Of a DNA stretch of 64,000 bases, positions 33,983 to 42,907 are shown in pieces. Source of the DNA: an uncultured Oscillospiraceae bacterium (GTDB lineage Bacteria; Bacillota; Clostridia; Oscillospirales; Oscillospiraceae); contig CAJUNA010000027.1 in the NCBI GenBank assembly GCA_910587645.1, positions 3,638 to 67,637 of the forward strand. Direction: 5' to 3'. The position numbers and the translations under genes are program-made. Within the stretch, counting starts at the first letter, position 1. Every line of letters begins with the position of its first letter. The notes below the pieces were generated by a model. That model searched no databases, was not told where the DNA came from, and saw nothing but the letters and a program-made list of their open reading frames with translations.

Positions 33983-34798
33983 ATGATTATCATTGGGGAA
34001 AAGCTCAACGGGGCAATCCCACTGGTTAAGGCGGCAATCGCGGACCGGGATGGCGGATTGATCCGCCAACGTGCCGCAGATCAGGACCAGGCCGGCGCCC
34101 ATTATCTTGACTGTGCGCCCAGTACCGCCACGGAGCTGGAATATGACGCCATGGTTTGGATGATCGAACAGATCCAGGCCGCGTCTCAAAGGCCTATCTG
34201 TATTGACAGCCCCAACGCGAAACTTCTGGCACGGATCCTGGAAGAAGGACATGTGAAAAGGCCGGGCATGGTCAATTCCGTCAACGAGGAGGGGGATAAG
34301 TGTGAAACTATCTTTCCCATCATCGCGGGGACGGATTGGAACGTTATCGGTTTAACCTGCGACAAGGAAGGAATCCCCTCGGATCCGGAAAAAAAGATCG
34401 CGATTGCAAAACGCATCATTGACAAGGCGGATCATTACGGCGTGAAGCTGGAAAACCTGCACATTGACCCCTGCGTTATGGCGCTGGCAACTATGCCCTC
34501 CGCTATGGAGGACTTTGTCCGTTGCATCCGTGGAATCCACGAGTATGCCCCGGCGGTAAAGGTGACAGGCGCCATCTCCAACATTAGCTTTGAGATGCCT
34601 GCCCGGAAATACGTCAATGCCAACTGCATGGCCTATGCCATTCAGGCTGGATTGGATTCCGCCATCATGGATCCGTGCAACACGGATATGATGAGCACCA
34701 TATATGCTTGCGAAGCCCTGTGCATGATTGATAAGGGCGGCAGGAAATACAACCGTGCATACCGCGCCGGGAAGGTCGGTGCGAAAAAAACGTGCTGA
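33983..34798 (+). CDS. Methyltetrahydrofolate:corrinoid methyltransferase
   Basis: A 271-aa TIM-barrel pterin-binding protein (DHPS-like; AcsE/MtgA/MtvA group). It begins IIIGEKLNGAIPLVKAAI, and DCAPST, CIDSPN, NSVNEEG and GAISNISFEMP are the pterin-site loops. It would pass the methyl group from a methyl-corrinoid to tetrahydrofolate. First gene of the rightward operon; AAAGGAGATGG precedes the start. Confidence 0.9.
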   Translation: MIIIGEKLNGAIPLVKAAIADRDGGLIRQRAADQDQAGAHYLDCAPSTATELEYDAMVWMIEQIQAASQRPICIDSPNAKLLARILEEGHVKRPGMVNSVNEEGDKCETIFPIIAGTDWNVIGLTCDKEGIPSDPEKKIAIAKRIIDKADHYGVKLENLHIDPCVMALATMPSAMEDFVRCIRGIHEYAPAVKVTGAISNISFEMPARKYVNANCMAYAIQAGLDSAIMDPCNTDMMSTIYACEALCMIDKGGRKYNRAYRAGKVGAKKTC

Positions 34799-34816
34799 GA
34801 AAAGGGAGGGGAAGGA

Positions 34817-35458
34817 ATGGTTAATTTCGAAGAACTGGCCAGGGCAATGGGCGAATTGGACGAGGACACCGTCAAGGATATACTCGGCGAAGTGATGGCC
34901 GATGGAGGTTCTGAGGCGGCAAAGGCCATGGACGCTTGCCAAAAGGGCATGGATATCGTGGGCAGTCAATTTGAAAGCGGCGAGTATTTTGTCGGGGATC
35001 TGATTTTTGCCGGAGAGCTGATGACAGACGCTGTAGCGATCCTCAAGGACGCATTGGTGAACGGCGGCAGCGAAGGCCCTAAATCAAGGATGATCCTCTG
35101 TACCGTTAAGGATGATCTCCACGACATTGGGAAGAATATTGTGCGCTCCATGCTGGAAGCAGGCGGTTTTGATGTGTTGGATCTGGGTATTGACGTGCCG
35201 CCGGAGCGGATCGTGGAAGCCGCTAAAGAGAATGACATTAAAATTATTGGCTTGTCCGGCGTGCTGACACTGGCAATTGATTCCATGAAGAACACGGTGG
35301 AAGCATTTCAAGCCGCCGGCCTACGGGACAGCACAAAAATCATCATTGGCGGTGCCCCGGTCAGTGCAGATGCCTGTGCCCATGTAGGCGCGGACGCATG
35401 GGCCATCAATCCGCAGGATACGGTTCGGATTTGCAGCGAGTGGGCTGCACAATTATAA
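34817..35458 (+). CDS. Corrinoid protein (B12-binding methyl carrier) 2
   Basis: A 213-aa paralogue of the protein at 33091. Cap domain at residues 1-88; DxHxxG is Asp100, His102, Gly105 (DDLHDIGKN); SGVLTLA and GGAPVS complete the B12 site. Encoded 18 bp after the methyltetrahydrofolate methyltransferase, so it is probably its direct partner. Confidence 0.93.
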   Translation: MVNFEELARAMGELDEDTVKDILGEVMADGGSEAAKAMDACQKGMDIVGSQFESGEYFVGDLIFAGELMTDAVAILKDALVNGGSEGPKSRMILCTVKDDLHDIGKNIVRSMLEAGGFDVLDLGIDVPPERIVEAAKENDIKIIGLSGVLTLAIDSMKNTVEAFQAAGLRDSTKIIIGGAPVSADACAHVGADAWAINPQDTVRICSEWAAQL

Positions 35459-35533
35459 CGCTCTGGCAATACTTGAGAATTTATCTTGCCGGAGTACCAT
35501 CGGCACAGCAGCTTGAAGGGAGGATCTCAGACG

Positions 35534-36709
35534 ATGACCAATGAAGAACTGCGCTTGTACCGGGCAAAACTGTTCCGGGACGCGTCATCCATGGAGCGGA
35601 AACCAGAACGGATCCCGCACATGTCATTTTTTGTAACATGGAAGATCCTGGATGCCGGGTACAAGCTCAGCGAAGCAATGAACGACTATGGCATCATGGA
35701 GAAGGTGGTGCGCAGACATCAGGAGGAATACGGTTTTGACTGTATCCTGGAGATGGGCGCGCGCAACGCCATCCGCATCCCCATGGCCCTGGGCAACTGT
35801 TCCTACTACGTCAACGATGAGGCGGGAACGGTCAACTATGTGGACAAATCCATCTGCGAACACAGCGAGCTGAGGGAGCTGGCTGCGGATGTGAAGAAAT
35901 TTTTCTGGGAAAAGGGCATGGCGCGCAAGTACGACAAATGGGCCAACGGTACGGTGACGTTGGCGGATATGCAGAAGGTTGTGGACGAGCAGGCCTCCTT
36001 CATGCAGTACATGGGAAGGATCAGCCAGATCATGCAGGAGGAGTACGCCCTGCCCCCCTACGCGGCGCCTAAAGGTTATGGGTATATTGGGCTTGATTTC
36101 ATGTTCAACACTGTGCGGGGCATCCGCGGGCTGTCCATTGATATGCGCAAAGATAAGGGCGCATTGGAGGAAGCCTGCGCAGCTCTGAACGAAATCTACT
36201 ATAAGCCGGGTATTGCGGCGCTGCGGGCGGCCCCCATAGGGCCAGCGGTGCATGCGGCCTTTGACTATGACCTGACGCTATTATGCCACACCATTCTAAA
36301 TAACAGGCAGTTTGCGGAGTACCTCTGGCCTTACATGAAAGAGACCTTGGACGTACTGGCGGAAAAGAAAATGACTGTGCGCCTGTTTATGGAGGGGAGT
36401 TGCAAGCGGTTCTGGACGTATTTCAAGGATATCCCCAAGGGCGTGATCGTCATGCACCCGGAGCAGGACGATGTGTTCGAATTGCGCAAAGAGCTGCCCA
36501 ACGTAGCGATTCTTGGCGGCATGCCGGTATCCCTGCTGGGCACAGGCACAAAGGAGCAGTGCTTAGACCGTGTCAAGTGGCTGTTTGAGGAGTTGGGCAA
36601 GGAGGGCGGTTTTATGCTGACGCAAGATAAGATGGTGTCCTTCCGCAACGATGCAAACCCCGAGAATGTGAAAGCAGTCTGTAAATTTGTGCGGGAATAT
36701 AACGGCTAA
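35534..36709 (+). CDS. UroD-family methyltransferase (candidate substrate:corrinoid methyltransferase)
   Basis: A 391-aa protein of the uroporphyrinogen-decarboxylase superfamily. It is next to a corrinoid protein rather than haem genes, so I read it as a methyltransferase I of the MtaA/MtvB type that demethylates the growth substrate. The C-terminal EGSCKRFWTYFKDIP and GGMPVSLLGTGTKEQ regions fit the superfamily barrel. Start 35534 has GGGAGG upstream. Substrate cannot be read from the sequence; methoxylated aromatics are one possibility. Confidence 0.8.
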   Translation: MTNEELRLYRAKLFRDASSMERKPERIPHMSFFVTWKILDAGYKLSEAMNDYGIMEKVVRRHQEEYGFDCILEMGARNAIRIPMALGNCSYYVNDEAGTVNYVDKSICEHSELRELAADVKKFFWEKGMARKYDKWANGTVTLADMQKVVDEQASFMQYMGRISQIMQEEYALPPYAAPKGYGYIGLDFMFNTVRGIRGLSIDMRKDKGALEEACAALNEIYYKPGIAALRAAPIGPAVHAAFDYDLTLLCHTILNNRQFAEYLWPYMKETLDVLAEKKMTVRLFMEGSCKRFWTYFKDIPKGVIVMHPEQDDVFELRKELPNVAILGGMPVSLLGTGTKEQCLDRVKWLFEELGKEGGFMLTQDKMVSFRNDANPENVKAVCKFVREYNG

Positions 36710-36728
36710 GCTGGAAGGAGAGAGGACA

Positions 36729-36890
36729 ATGGACGAAAAACGCAATGATTCTGTGATCACCAGTTACCCAGAGGGACTGGAATATCTGGCGGAACACTTG
36801 GAGCTCCCCCTTCCGCCGGCGCTTGCCGGCGACATGGAAGCGCGAAAAAATTTTGTCTTTTCCCTGATCGGCACCCTGGTTCGCCAGTGA
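36729..36890 (+). CDS. 53-aa protein of unknown function
   Basis: Acidic N-terminus, then a short amphipathic region rich in Leu and Pro (LELPLPPALAG). GGAGAGAGG precedes the ATG and it lies 19 bp after the UroD-like gene, so translation is plausible. No family recognised. Confidence 0.6.
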   Translation: MDEKRNDSVITSYPEGLEYLAEHLELPLPPALAGDMEARKNFVFSLIGTLVRQ

Positions 36891-36992
36891 TAGAGAATCT
36901 GCCGGTCTGCCGCTTGCAATACCACAAAGGGCAGGCACTGCGGCTTTGCAGACTGTACCAGTAACCGTGTGGATCAAAAGGAGGGTCCAACT

Positions 36993-38366
36993 ATGGAAAA
37001 TAAGCTTCACGCACAGAAAACAACCCTAAAGCAGAGCCAGCTCCTGCTGTACGGCTTTTTCGGCATGTTCCTGAATACGTTCTACCTCATGTTCCTAGCA
37101 TATTTCCGGCTTTTCTACTTGACAAATGTTTTGCAGCTTGGCACGAATATTGCCGCTCTGGTCAATACGCTGTCTGTCTGGGGCAATGTGGTAACTATGA
37201 TGTTGGCAGGCGGGATCGTGGACCGCATCAGCTTTAAAAAGCGGGGCAAGTTCTGTGGATGGGCGGTAATTGGCGGTGTAGGCATGTCAATTTCCCTGCC
37301 CTTGCTGTTCAGCGACATGGGACTGAGCAAGAGCGTAGCGGGCGCGGTATTTGTAATCCTGTTTGTTGTGCAGTCTATCTCCTACAACTGCCTGTGGGTT
37401 GCCGAACGGTCCCTGGTAGGTCCTCTGAGCGGCAACGCAGCAGACGCCAACTCCCTGGCCATGATGGCCCAGCAGGGCAGTACACTGGGCGGCCTGATCT
37501 TCGGCGTGATTAACGCGCCCATCATGAACCTGCTGGGCGGCAGCTATACGTTGACGGCCCTGCTGTACGGCCTGCTCATTCTGGGCGGCACCATTGGCAT
37601 GTTCTTCCTTACCCGCAGATATGATCTGCCCAAGGAAGAAGTACCTAGGGCGGAAAACGTATCCAAGCAGCCCAAAGGAAGCTTTCTAAAAGCCATGACT
37701 GGCCCTACCATCCCCTTTTTCTTTGCCATGATCCTCAACAATTGCCACCTAGGCTTCTTCATGACACTGCTTGCTTATTTTACCCAGTATGTCCTTAACG
37801 ACCCGGTTATCTTGAACATCTCTGTAACGGCCGGTTCCGTGGCTGGACTAATTGGCGCCTGGCTGAGCAAGATCATCTGCAACAACATGGGAAAGAAAAA
37901 AGCATTTATTTACTTCTCCTGCCTGACCGGCGTACTTTATATGTTAATCGCCTTTATCGGCAAAACCTCCATTCCTTTCCTGATCATTCGCGTGGCAATC
38001 GGATGCTTCAGCGTGGTAGGCGGTATGCTGATCCCGGTGTTCGCAAACGACATCGCGGATTACAAGGAGATGAAGGGCGAGGCGGACGCCCGCGCTGTAA
38101 TACAATCCATCGCAGGTACTACCATCCGTTTTGGCTCGGCGCTCTCTGCAACCATCGCTTCCTTCTCTCTGGCAGCAGTCGGTTTTGACGCCGCTACGGA
38201 AGTAACACCAGCGGTCATCAACAGTATCACCTATTTAATGGCTTTTGCACCTGCTGCGGTTTGCATCCTCTCTGCCGTCTGCTTCATCTTCTATAAAATT
38301 GACGAGCAGGAATTGGATTCCTTCCGGGCGGAAAAGGCAGCAAGACTCCACGCAGCCCAGAAGTAA
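36993..38366 (+). CDS. GPH/MFS-family transporter 1
   Basis: A 457-aa, 12-helix transporter of the glycoside-pentoside-hexuronide cation symporter type. Start 36993 has AAAAGGAGGG upstream; an in-frame ATG does not exist closer. Located between the demethylation genes and the molybdenum enzyme, it probably imports the island's substrate. Confidence 0.85.
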   Translation: MENKLHAQKTTLKQSQLLLYGFFGMFLNTFYLMFLAYFRLFYLTNVLQLGTNIAALVNTLSVWGNVVTMMLAGGIVDRISFKKRGKFCGWAVIGGVGMSISLPLLFSDMGLSKSVAGAVFVILFVVQSISYNCLWVAERSLVGPLSGNAADANSLAMMAQQGSTLGGLIFGVINAPIMNLLGGSYTLTALLYGLLILGGTIGMFFLTRRYDLPKEEVPRAENVSKQPKGSFLKAMTGPTIPFFFAMILNNCHLGFFMTLLAYFTQYVLNDPVILNISVTAGSVAGLIGAWLSKIICNNMGKKKAFIYFSCLTGVLYMLIAFIGKTSIPFLIIRVAIGCFSVVGGMLIPVFANDIADYKEMKGEADARAVIQSIAGTTIRFGSALSATIASFSLAAVGFDAATEVTPAVINSITYLMAFAPAAVCILSAVCFIFYKIDEQELDSFRAEKAARLHAAQK

Positions 38367-38381
38367 CAGGCGAAACCACAG

Positions 38382-38415
38382 GTACGGTGCAGTCATTCAT
38401 CTGGCTGCACCGTAC
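38382..38415 (+). other. Hairpin between the two transporter genes
   Basis: Perfect 11-bp stem (38382-38392 and 38405-38415) with a 12-nt loop, no T-run. It may stabilise the upstream mRNA or tune expression of the second transporter. Confidence 0.55.
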
Positions 38416-38440
38416 GCCGGTATGAAGGGGGGACAGGCTT

Positions 38441-39820
38441 ATCAAGACAAAGCGATTCACAAACCAGCCAACCCATAGCGTATTTTTTGCATATGGCTAT
38501 GCGCTGGGAGAGTTTGGATTCACTTTTTTCCTGTTTTTTGTTTCGTACTATCTGATGGTCTATATGACCGACATTCTTCAGCTTCCGATGAAGCTGGCGG
38601 CGGTGCTTTACAGTGGCGTGCAATGGCTGGAAGCGATAACCATGATCGGCGCAGGAATTTATATCGACCGGTTCCCTCGTAAAAACGGGCGATTCCGCCC
38701 CTGGATGGTAATTGGCAGCGTGATCCTTCTGGCGGGTATGGTGCTGTTCTACACTGCGTTCCAAATTCCAGTGTGGGCAAAGGCGGTCGTTTTTGTATTA
38801 GCTTACCTGGCGGCCTATTGGGGGTATAACCTGATGTGGGTGGCCTACCGGTCTTTGCTGGGGTCTCTTGGGCGGAATGCACAGGATACCATCATGCTCA
38901 ACAGTGCCTCCGCGCAGATGGGGTCTGTGGCTGGACTGTGCTTCAGCTTTGTCTGTGTACACCTGCTCAACGGCTTCTCCACCCCCGAAAGAGGGTATAC
39001 CATGTCCGCCCTGATCTACGGAACCGTGATCGTAGGGTGTATGCTGGTAGTCAGCCGCATTACAAAGCCTTTTGATAACGGGCACCTATGTGCCCGGGAA
39101 CCGGCGCAGAAGCCTGTCCGCCTGCGGGATATGGTCAAAGTATTTTCACCACCGATGCGTGTCTTTTTTCTCGTCATTACCCTCCGGGAAGCAGCGTCCA
39201 CCATCTTACCCTCCCTGCTGGTCTACTATTTCACCTATGTAATGGGAACCCCAGAGCTGATGGGCACATATCTGTCTGTCATTACCTTTTCCGGGCTGAT
39301 CGGACACTTCCTGGGGCGCAGGCTGGCAAATATTTACGGTAAAAAGCCTATGTTCATCATTGGTTCACTGGCAGCCTGTATCTGCATCCTGATGATGGGC
39401 TTCACATCTGGCGCGCCGCTGGCGTTCCTGGTCCTGGCAGCGGTGAAAGCATTCTTTGAAATCTTTTCCGGTGCCTTTATCCCGGCGTTTATGATGGAAA
39501 TTGCTGATTACAACGAACATACCATTGGTGTGCATGCCAGAGCTTTCACCACCTCCATCGGTGGGACCGCACTGCGCTGTTCCCAGATTTTGGGCGGAGC
39601 TGCCGCGTCCTTTGGCCTAGTCGCCATCGGGTATTCCAGCGGCGCGGCGGTAACGCCAGAAATCGCCTCCGGTATTTCTAACCTCATGATCTATGGCAGC
39701 ACGGGGATTATCCTCGCCAGCGTAGCTGTTATGCTGTTTTACAAAGTGGATCCGGCTGTGATGCGGGAAATTTATGAGCAGCGGACCCGGCTGCTGGAAA
39801 ACGAGGGCGTATCCTCATAA
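38441..39820 (+). CDS. GPH/MFS-family transporter 2, non-canonical start
   Basis: Homologous N-terminal sequence (KTKRFTNQPTHSVFFAYGYALGE...) is open from 38426, but the first ATG in frame is at 38555, inside helix 1. No ATG, GTG or TTG precedes it in frame. AAGGGGGG (38425-38432) sits 8 nt before ATC at 38441, so I give an ATC start (459 aa). Alternatively one G too many in the G6 run (38427-38432) hides an ATG at 38422. Twelve helices, same family as its neighbour. AAAGGAG for the next gene follows. Confidence 0.7.
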   Translation: MKTKRFTNQPTHSVFFAYGYALGEFGFTFFLFFVSYYLMVYMTDILQLPMKLAAVLYSGVQWLEAITMIGAGIYIDRFPRKNGRFRPWMVIGSVILLAGMVLFYTAFQIPVWAKAVVFVLAYLAAYWGYNLMWVAYRSLLGSLGRNAQDTIMLNSASAQMGSVAGLCFSFVCVHLLNGFSTPERGYTMSALIYGTVIVGCMLVVSRITKPFDNGHLCAREPAQKPVRLRDMVKVFSPPMRVFFLVITLREAASTILPSLLVYYFTYVMGTPELMGTYLSVITFSGLIGHFLGRRLANIYGKKPMFIIGSLAACICILMMGFTSGAPLAFLVLAAVKAFFEIFSGAFIPAFMMEIADYNEHTIGVHARAFTTSIGGTALRCSQILGGAAASFGLVAIGYSSGAAVTPEIASGISNLMIYGSTGIILASVAVMLFYKVDPAVMREIYEQRTRLLENEGVSS

Positions 39821-39841
39821 AAACATGAAAAGGAGACAACT

Positions 39842-42790
39842 ATGGCCTATAAAAAGCTCTGGCTGAATATCAACGGCGCGAACCGCATGGTGGTATTTGA
39901 TCTGGAAAAGGATACCCTTTCGGATGTCCTTCGCCGGATTGGATTAACCGGCGTAAAGATCGGGTGTGGTACCGGCGTATGCGGCGTGTGCTCTGTCCTA
40001 GTGGATGGCAAGGTGGTACGAAGCTGCACAAAAAAAATGAATACCATCCCTGAATTTGCCAAGATCGTTACCATTGAGGGCGTTGGCACGCCCATGCACC
40101 TGCACCCACTACAGCAGGCGTTTATCTACTACGGCGGCGTACAGTGCGGCTTCTGTACCCCCGGCTTCATCGTTTCCGCCTATCAGCTGCTTCAGGAAAA
40201 CCCCAGCCCCAGCCGGGACGAGGTGCGGGCTTGGTTCAAGAAAAACAGAAACTACTGCCGGTGTACAGGCTATAAGCAGATCGTAGATGCAGTCATGGCT
40301 GCGGCAAAGGTCATGCGTGGCGAAGCGTCCATGGAGGACATCACGTTCCACAATGAGAGCTGCGGCGGAGAGTTCTACGGCTCCACGCTGCCGCGCCCCA
40401 GCGCGCTGGGCAAGGTAACCGGCACCCTGGACTACGGCGAGGACATGAGTTTGAAGCTGCCCGGCGACCTGCTCCATGTTGCGCTGGTTCAGCCCCGGGT
40501 GACCCACCACGCCAATATCCTGCGCATCCATACGGAGGAAGCGGAGAAAATGCCCGGCGTGGTGAAGGTCATTACCGCCAAGGACATTTACGCCGCAGGA
40601 GGCAATAACCTAATCAATCAATATGTAGCCCATCCCCGCTCCAAGATTACTGCCCCCACCCGCCCTGTCCTCAGCGAGAAGAAAATTCTCCGTTGGGGGG
40701 ATGTCATTGGCCTTGTGGTGGCCGATAGTGTAGAACATGCCCGGGCAGCCGCCAAGAAAGTGCGGATGGAGTACGAACAGCTTCCGGAGTACATGAATCC
40801 GCTGGAAGCAGCAGCCCCCGGCGCGGTGGAGATCCACCCCGGCTATCCGAATATGTTCATCACCCAGCATACCGCCATGGGAGCGGACGCAGATGAGATC
40901 ATACGCAGTTCCGCTCACGAGGTTTCCGGCCGGTTCAAAACCTCCCGCCAGCCCCACCTGAGCATGGAGGGCGATATTGTTATCGCCTACCGGGACGAGG
41001 ACGGGAAGCTGACCATTCAGTGCAAGACCCAGGCGGTCTATCCCAACTTAATGACGATTGGAAAGGGCATCGGCGTACAGGAAAAGGATCTCCGTGTGAT
41101 GCAGCACGGCGCAGTAGGCGCCAGCTTCGGCTGGTCCATCGACCCCTCGTCCTTCGCGCTGGCCGGAGCGGCCTGCGTGATTACCGGCAGGCCTGTTTCC
41201 CTGGTCATGAGCTGGGAGGAACATCAGCATTACGCTGGGAAACGCTCCTCCATGTATACCAACTGCCGCCTGGGCTGTGACGAAAGCGGAACGCTGACGG
41301 CGCTGGAATACGATCTGGCGGTGGATCATGGCGCGTATGTGGAGGGCGCGGATTCTATCATGACCAAGTACATGCACTTCGGCGTGCCATACCGCATTCC
41401 CAACGTGCGTGGCGTTGTACGGATGGTGACAACCAACCATAACCATACGACCGCATGGCGCGGCTACGGCATCCCTCAGGTCAGCACGGCCATGGAGGGG
41501 CTGATGGATATGATGGCGGAAAAGCTGGGAATGGATCCCTTTGAATTCCGTTATCAGAACATTCTCAAGGAGGGGGATGTATCCGTCTGCAACGAAACCT
41601 TTGACTGTACGCAGTACCAGCGGATCATGGATATGGCCCGCCCCTATTACCACCAGTGCAAAGCGAGGGCAGAAAAGGATTCCACGCCAGAACTGAAACG
41701 GGGTGTCGGCATTGCCCCCATGTTCTTCATTCCCCTGGGCAGCAACAAAGACAAGGCCGAAGCACGGCTGGAGATCAAGGCGGACAACAAGATCTATGTC
41801 TACAACACCTACCATGAGATGGGCCAGGGCGGCGACATCGGCAGCCTGGCCAGCGCCCTGGAAGCCCTTAAGCCCATGGAGGTAAAGCCAGAGGATATCG
41901 TCCTGGATATCAACGATTCCCAGGACTGCCCTAACAGCGGTATTTCCGCTGGCAGCCGCTCCCATTTCATGAACGGCGGCGCGATCCGGGAAGCCGCGAA
42001 TCTGATGCTGGCGGCTATGAAAAAGCCGGACGGAACCTACCGCACATACGAGGAGATGGTGGCAGAGGGGCTGGAAACCTCCTTCCTGGGACATTTTACC
42101 ATCACCCCGCAGGACTATGTGAAGATTGATTACAGCACCGGCCTGGGCGGCCGGCAGCCCAAGCCCATGATCGGTTTCTGTGTGGCGGAAGTAGGCGTGG
42201 ATACCACCACCGGTAAAGCAAAGGTGCTCAGCGTCAAGGCCTGGGCCAACTGTGGCAAGATCGCCAACCGTCTCTCGGCAGAGGGCCAGGTCTACGGCGG
42301 CTACGCCCAGAGCATCGGCTATGCGCTGACGGAGGACTATGACGATGTGAAGCGCCACGGCAACATCATCGGCGCGGGCCTGCCCGCGATTGACGAGATC
42401 CCAGACCAGATGGAAGTGGTCTGGATCGAGGATGATCCTTGCCCTGCTGGTCCTTTTGGCTCCAACGGGTTGTCCGAGTGCTTCTTTTCCGGCGAACACA
42501 ACGCCTTCCTCAACGGCATCCATGACGCCGTGGGGGTACGGATTTACAGTATCCCCGCGCGGCCAGAACAAATCAAGGCGGGCCTGGAAAAAAACGCAGC
42601 CGGTGAGATATCTCCTGCGCCCTATTTCCTGGGTTCCGATTTCTACGATGAGCTGGAGGAGCTGATGGATACCCCTGTACCTTCGGACTGGGTTGCCCGG
42701 CTGATTGCATCCATGTCCGCTGGAGATAACAGCAAGCTTACGGCGGCAGAAAAAAAGAAGGATGAGACGAAGGGCATCGTAGAGCTGTAA
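39842..42790 (+). CDS. MOP-type molybdenum aldehyde oxidoreductase
   Basis: A 982-aa fused xanthine-oxidase-family enzyme without a FAD domain, closely resembling Desulfovibrio gigas aldehyde oxidoreductase (recalled alignment). [2Fe-2S] ligands are Cys42, Cys47, Cys50, Cys62 and Cys102, Cys105, Cys139, Cys141. The molybdopterin half includes GQGGDIG and the catalytic Glu879 (GPFGSNGLSECFF). These enzymes hydroxylate aldehydes or N-heterocycles with water. Its electron acceptor is probably the protein encoded next. RBS AAAGGAG. About 75 residues longer than D. gigas MOP, partly a C-terminal extension. Confidence 0.92.
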   Translation: MAYKKLWLNINGANRMVVFDLEKDTLSDVLRRIGLTGVKIGCGTGVCGVCSVLVDGKVVRSCTKKMNTIPEFAKIVTIEGVGTPMHLHPLQQAFIYYGGVQCGFCTPGFIVSAYQLLQENPSPSRDEVRAWFKKNRNYCRCTGYKQIVDAVMAAAKVMRGEASMEDITFHNESCGGEFYGSTLPRPSALGKVTGTLDYGEDMSLKLPGDLLHVALVQPRVTHHANILRIHTEEAEKMPGVVKVITAKDIYAAGGNNLINQYVAHPRSKITAPTRPVLSEKKILRWGDVIGLVVADSVEHARAAAKKVRMEYEQLPEYMNPLEAAAPGAVEIHPGYPNMFITQHTAMGADADEIIRSSAHEVSGRFKTSRQPHLSMEGDIVIAYRDEDGKLTIQCKTQAVYPNLMTIGKGIGVQEKDLRVMQHGAVGASFGWSIDPSSFALAGAACVITGRPVSLVMSWEEHQHYAGKRSSMYTNCRLGCDESGTLTALEYDLAVDHGAYVEGADSIMTKYMHFGVPYRIPNVRGVVRMVTTNHNHTTAWRGYGIPQVSTAMEGLMDMMAEKLGMDPFEFRYQNILKEGDVSVCNETFDCTQYQRIMDMARPYYHQCKARAEKDSTPELKRGVGIAPMFFIPLGSNKDKAEARLEIKADNKIYVYNTYHEMGQGGDIGSLASALEALKPMEVKPEDIVLDINDSQDCPNSGISAGSRSHFMNGGAIREAANLMLAAMKKPDGTYRTYEEMVAEGLETSFLGHFTITPQDYVKIDYSTGLGGRQPKPMIGFCVAEVGVDTTTGKAKVLSVKAWANCGKIANRLSAEGQVYGGYAQSIGYALTEDYDDVKRHGNIIGAGLPAIDEIPDQMEVVWIEDDPCPAGPFGSNGLSECFFSGEHNAFLNGIHDAVGVRIYSIPARPEQIKAGLEKNAAGEISPAPYFLGSDFYDELEELMDTPVPSDWVARLIASMSAGDNSKLTAAEKKKDETKGIVEL

Positions 42791-42817
42791 CAAACAATAC
42801 GCAGTATCCTGCGTTGC

Positions 42818-42849
42818 GCCGCCCCGCCTGTCTATACAGGCGGGGCGGC
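42818..42849 (+). other. Strong hairpin between MOP gene and flavoprotein gene
   Basis: Perfect 14-bp GC-rich stem (42818-42831 and 42836-42849), CTAT loop, no T-run. It could protect the upstream mRNA or act as a processing site. Confidence 0.6.
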
Positions 42850-42907
42850 TGCCGCACAATGTAAATTTCATGGATAGAACCGCAGGAAGTGGGAAAGGAG
42901 ACAGCAT

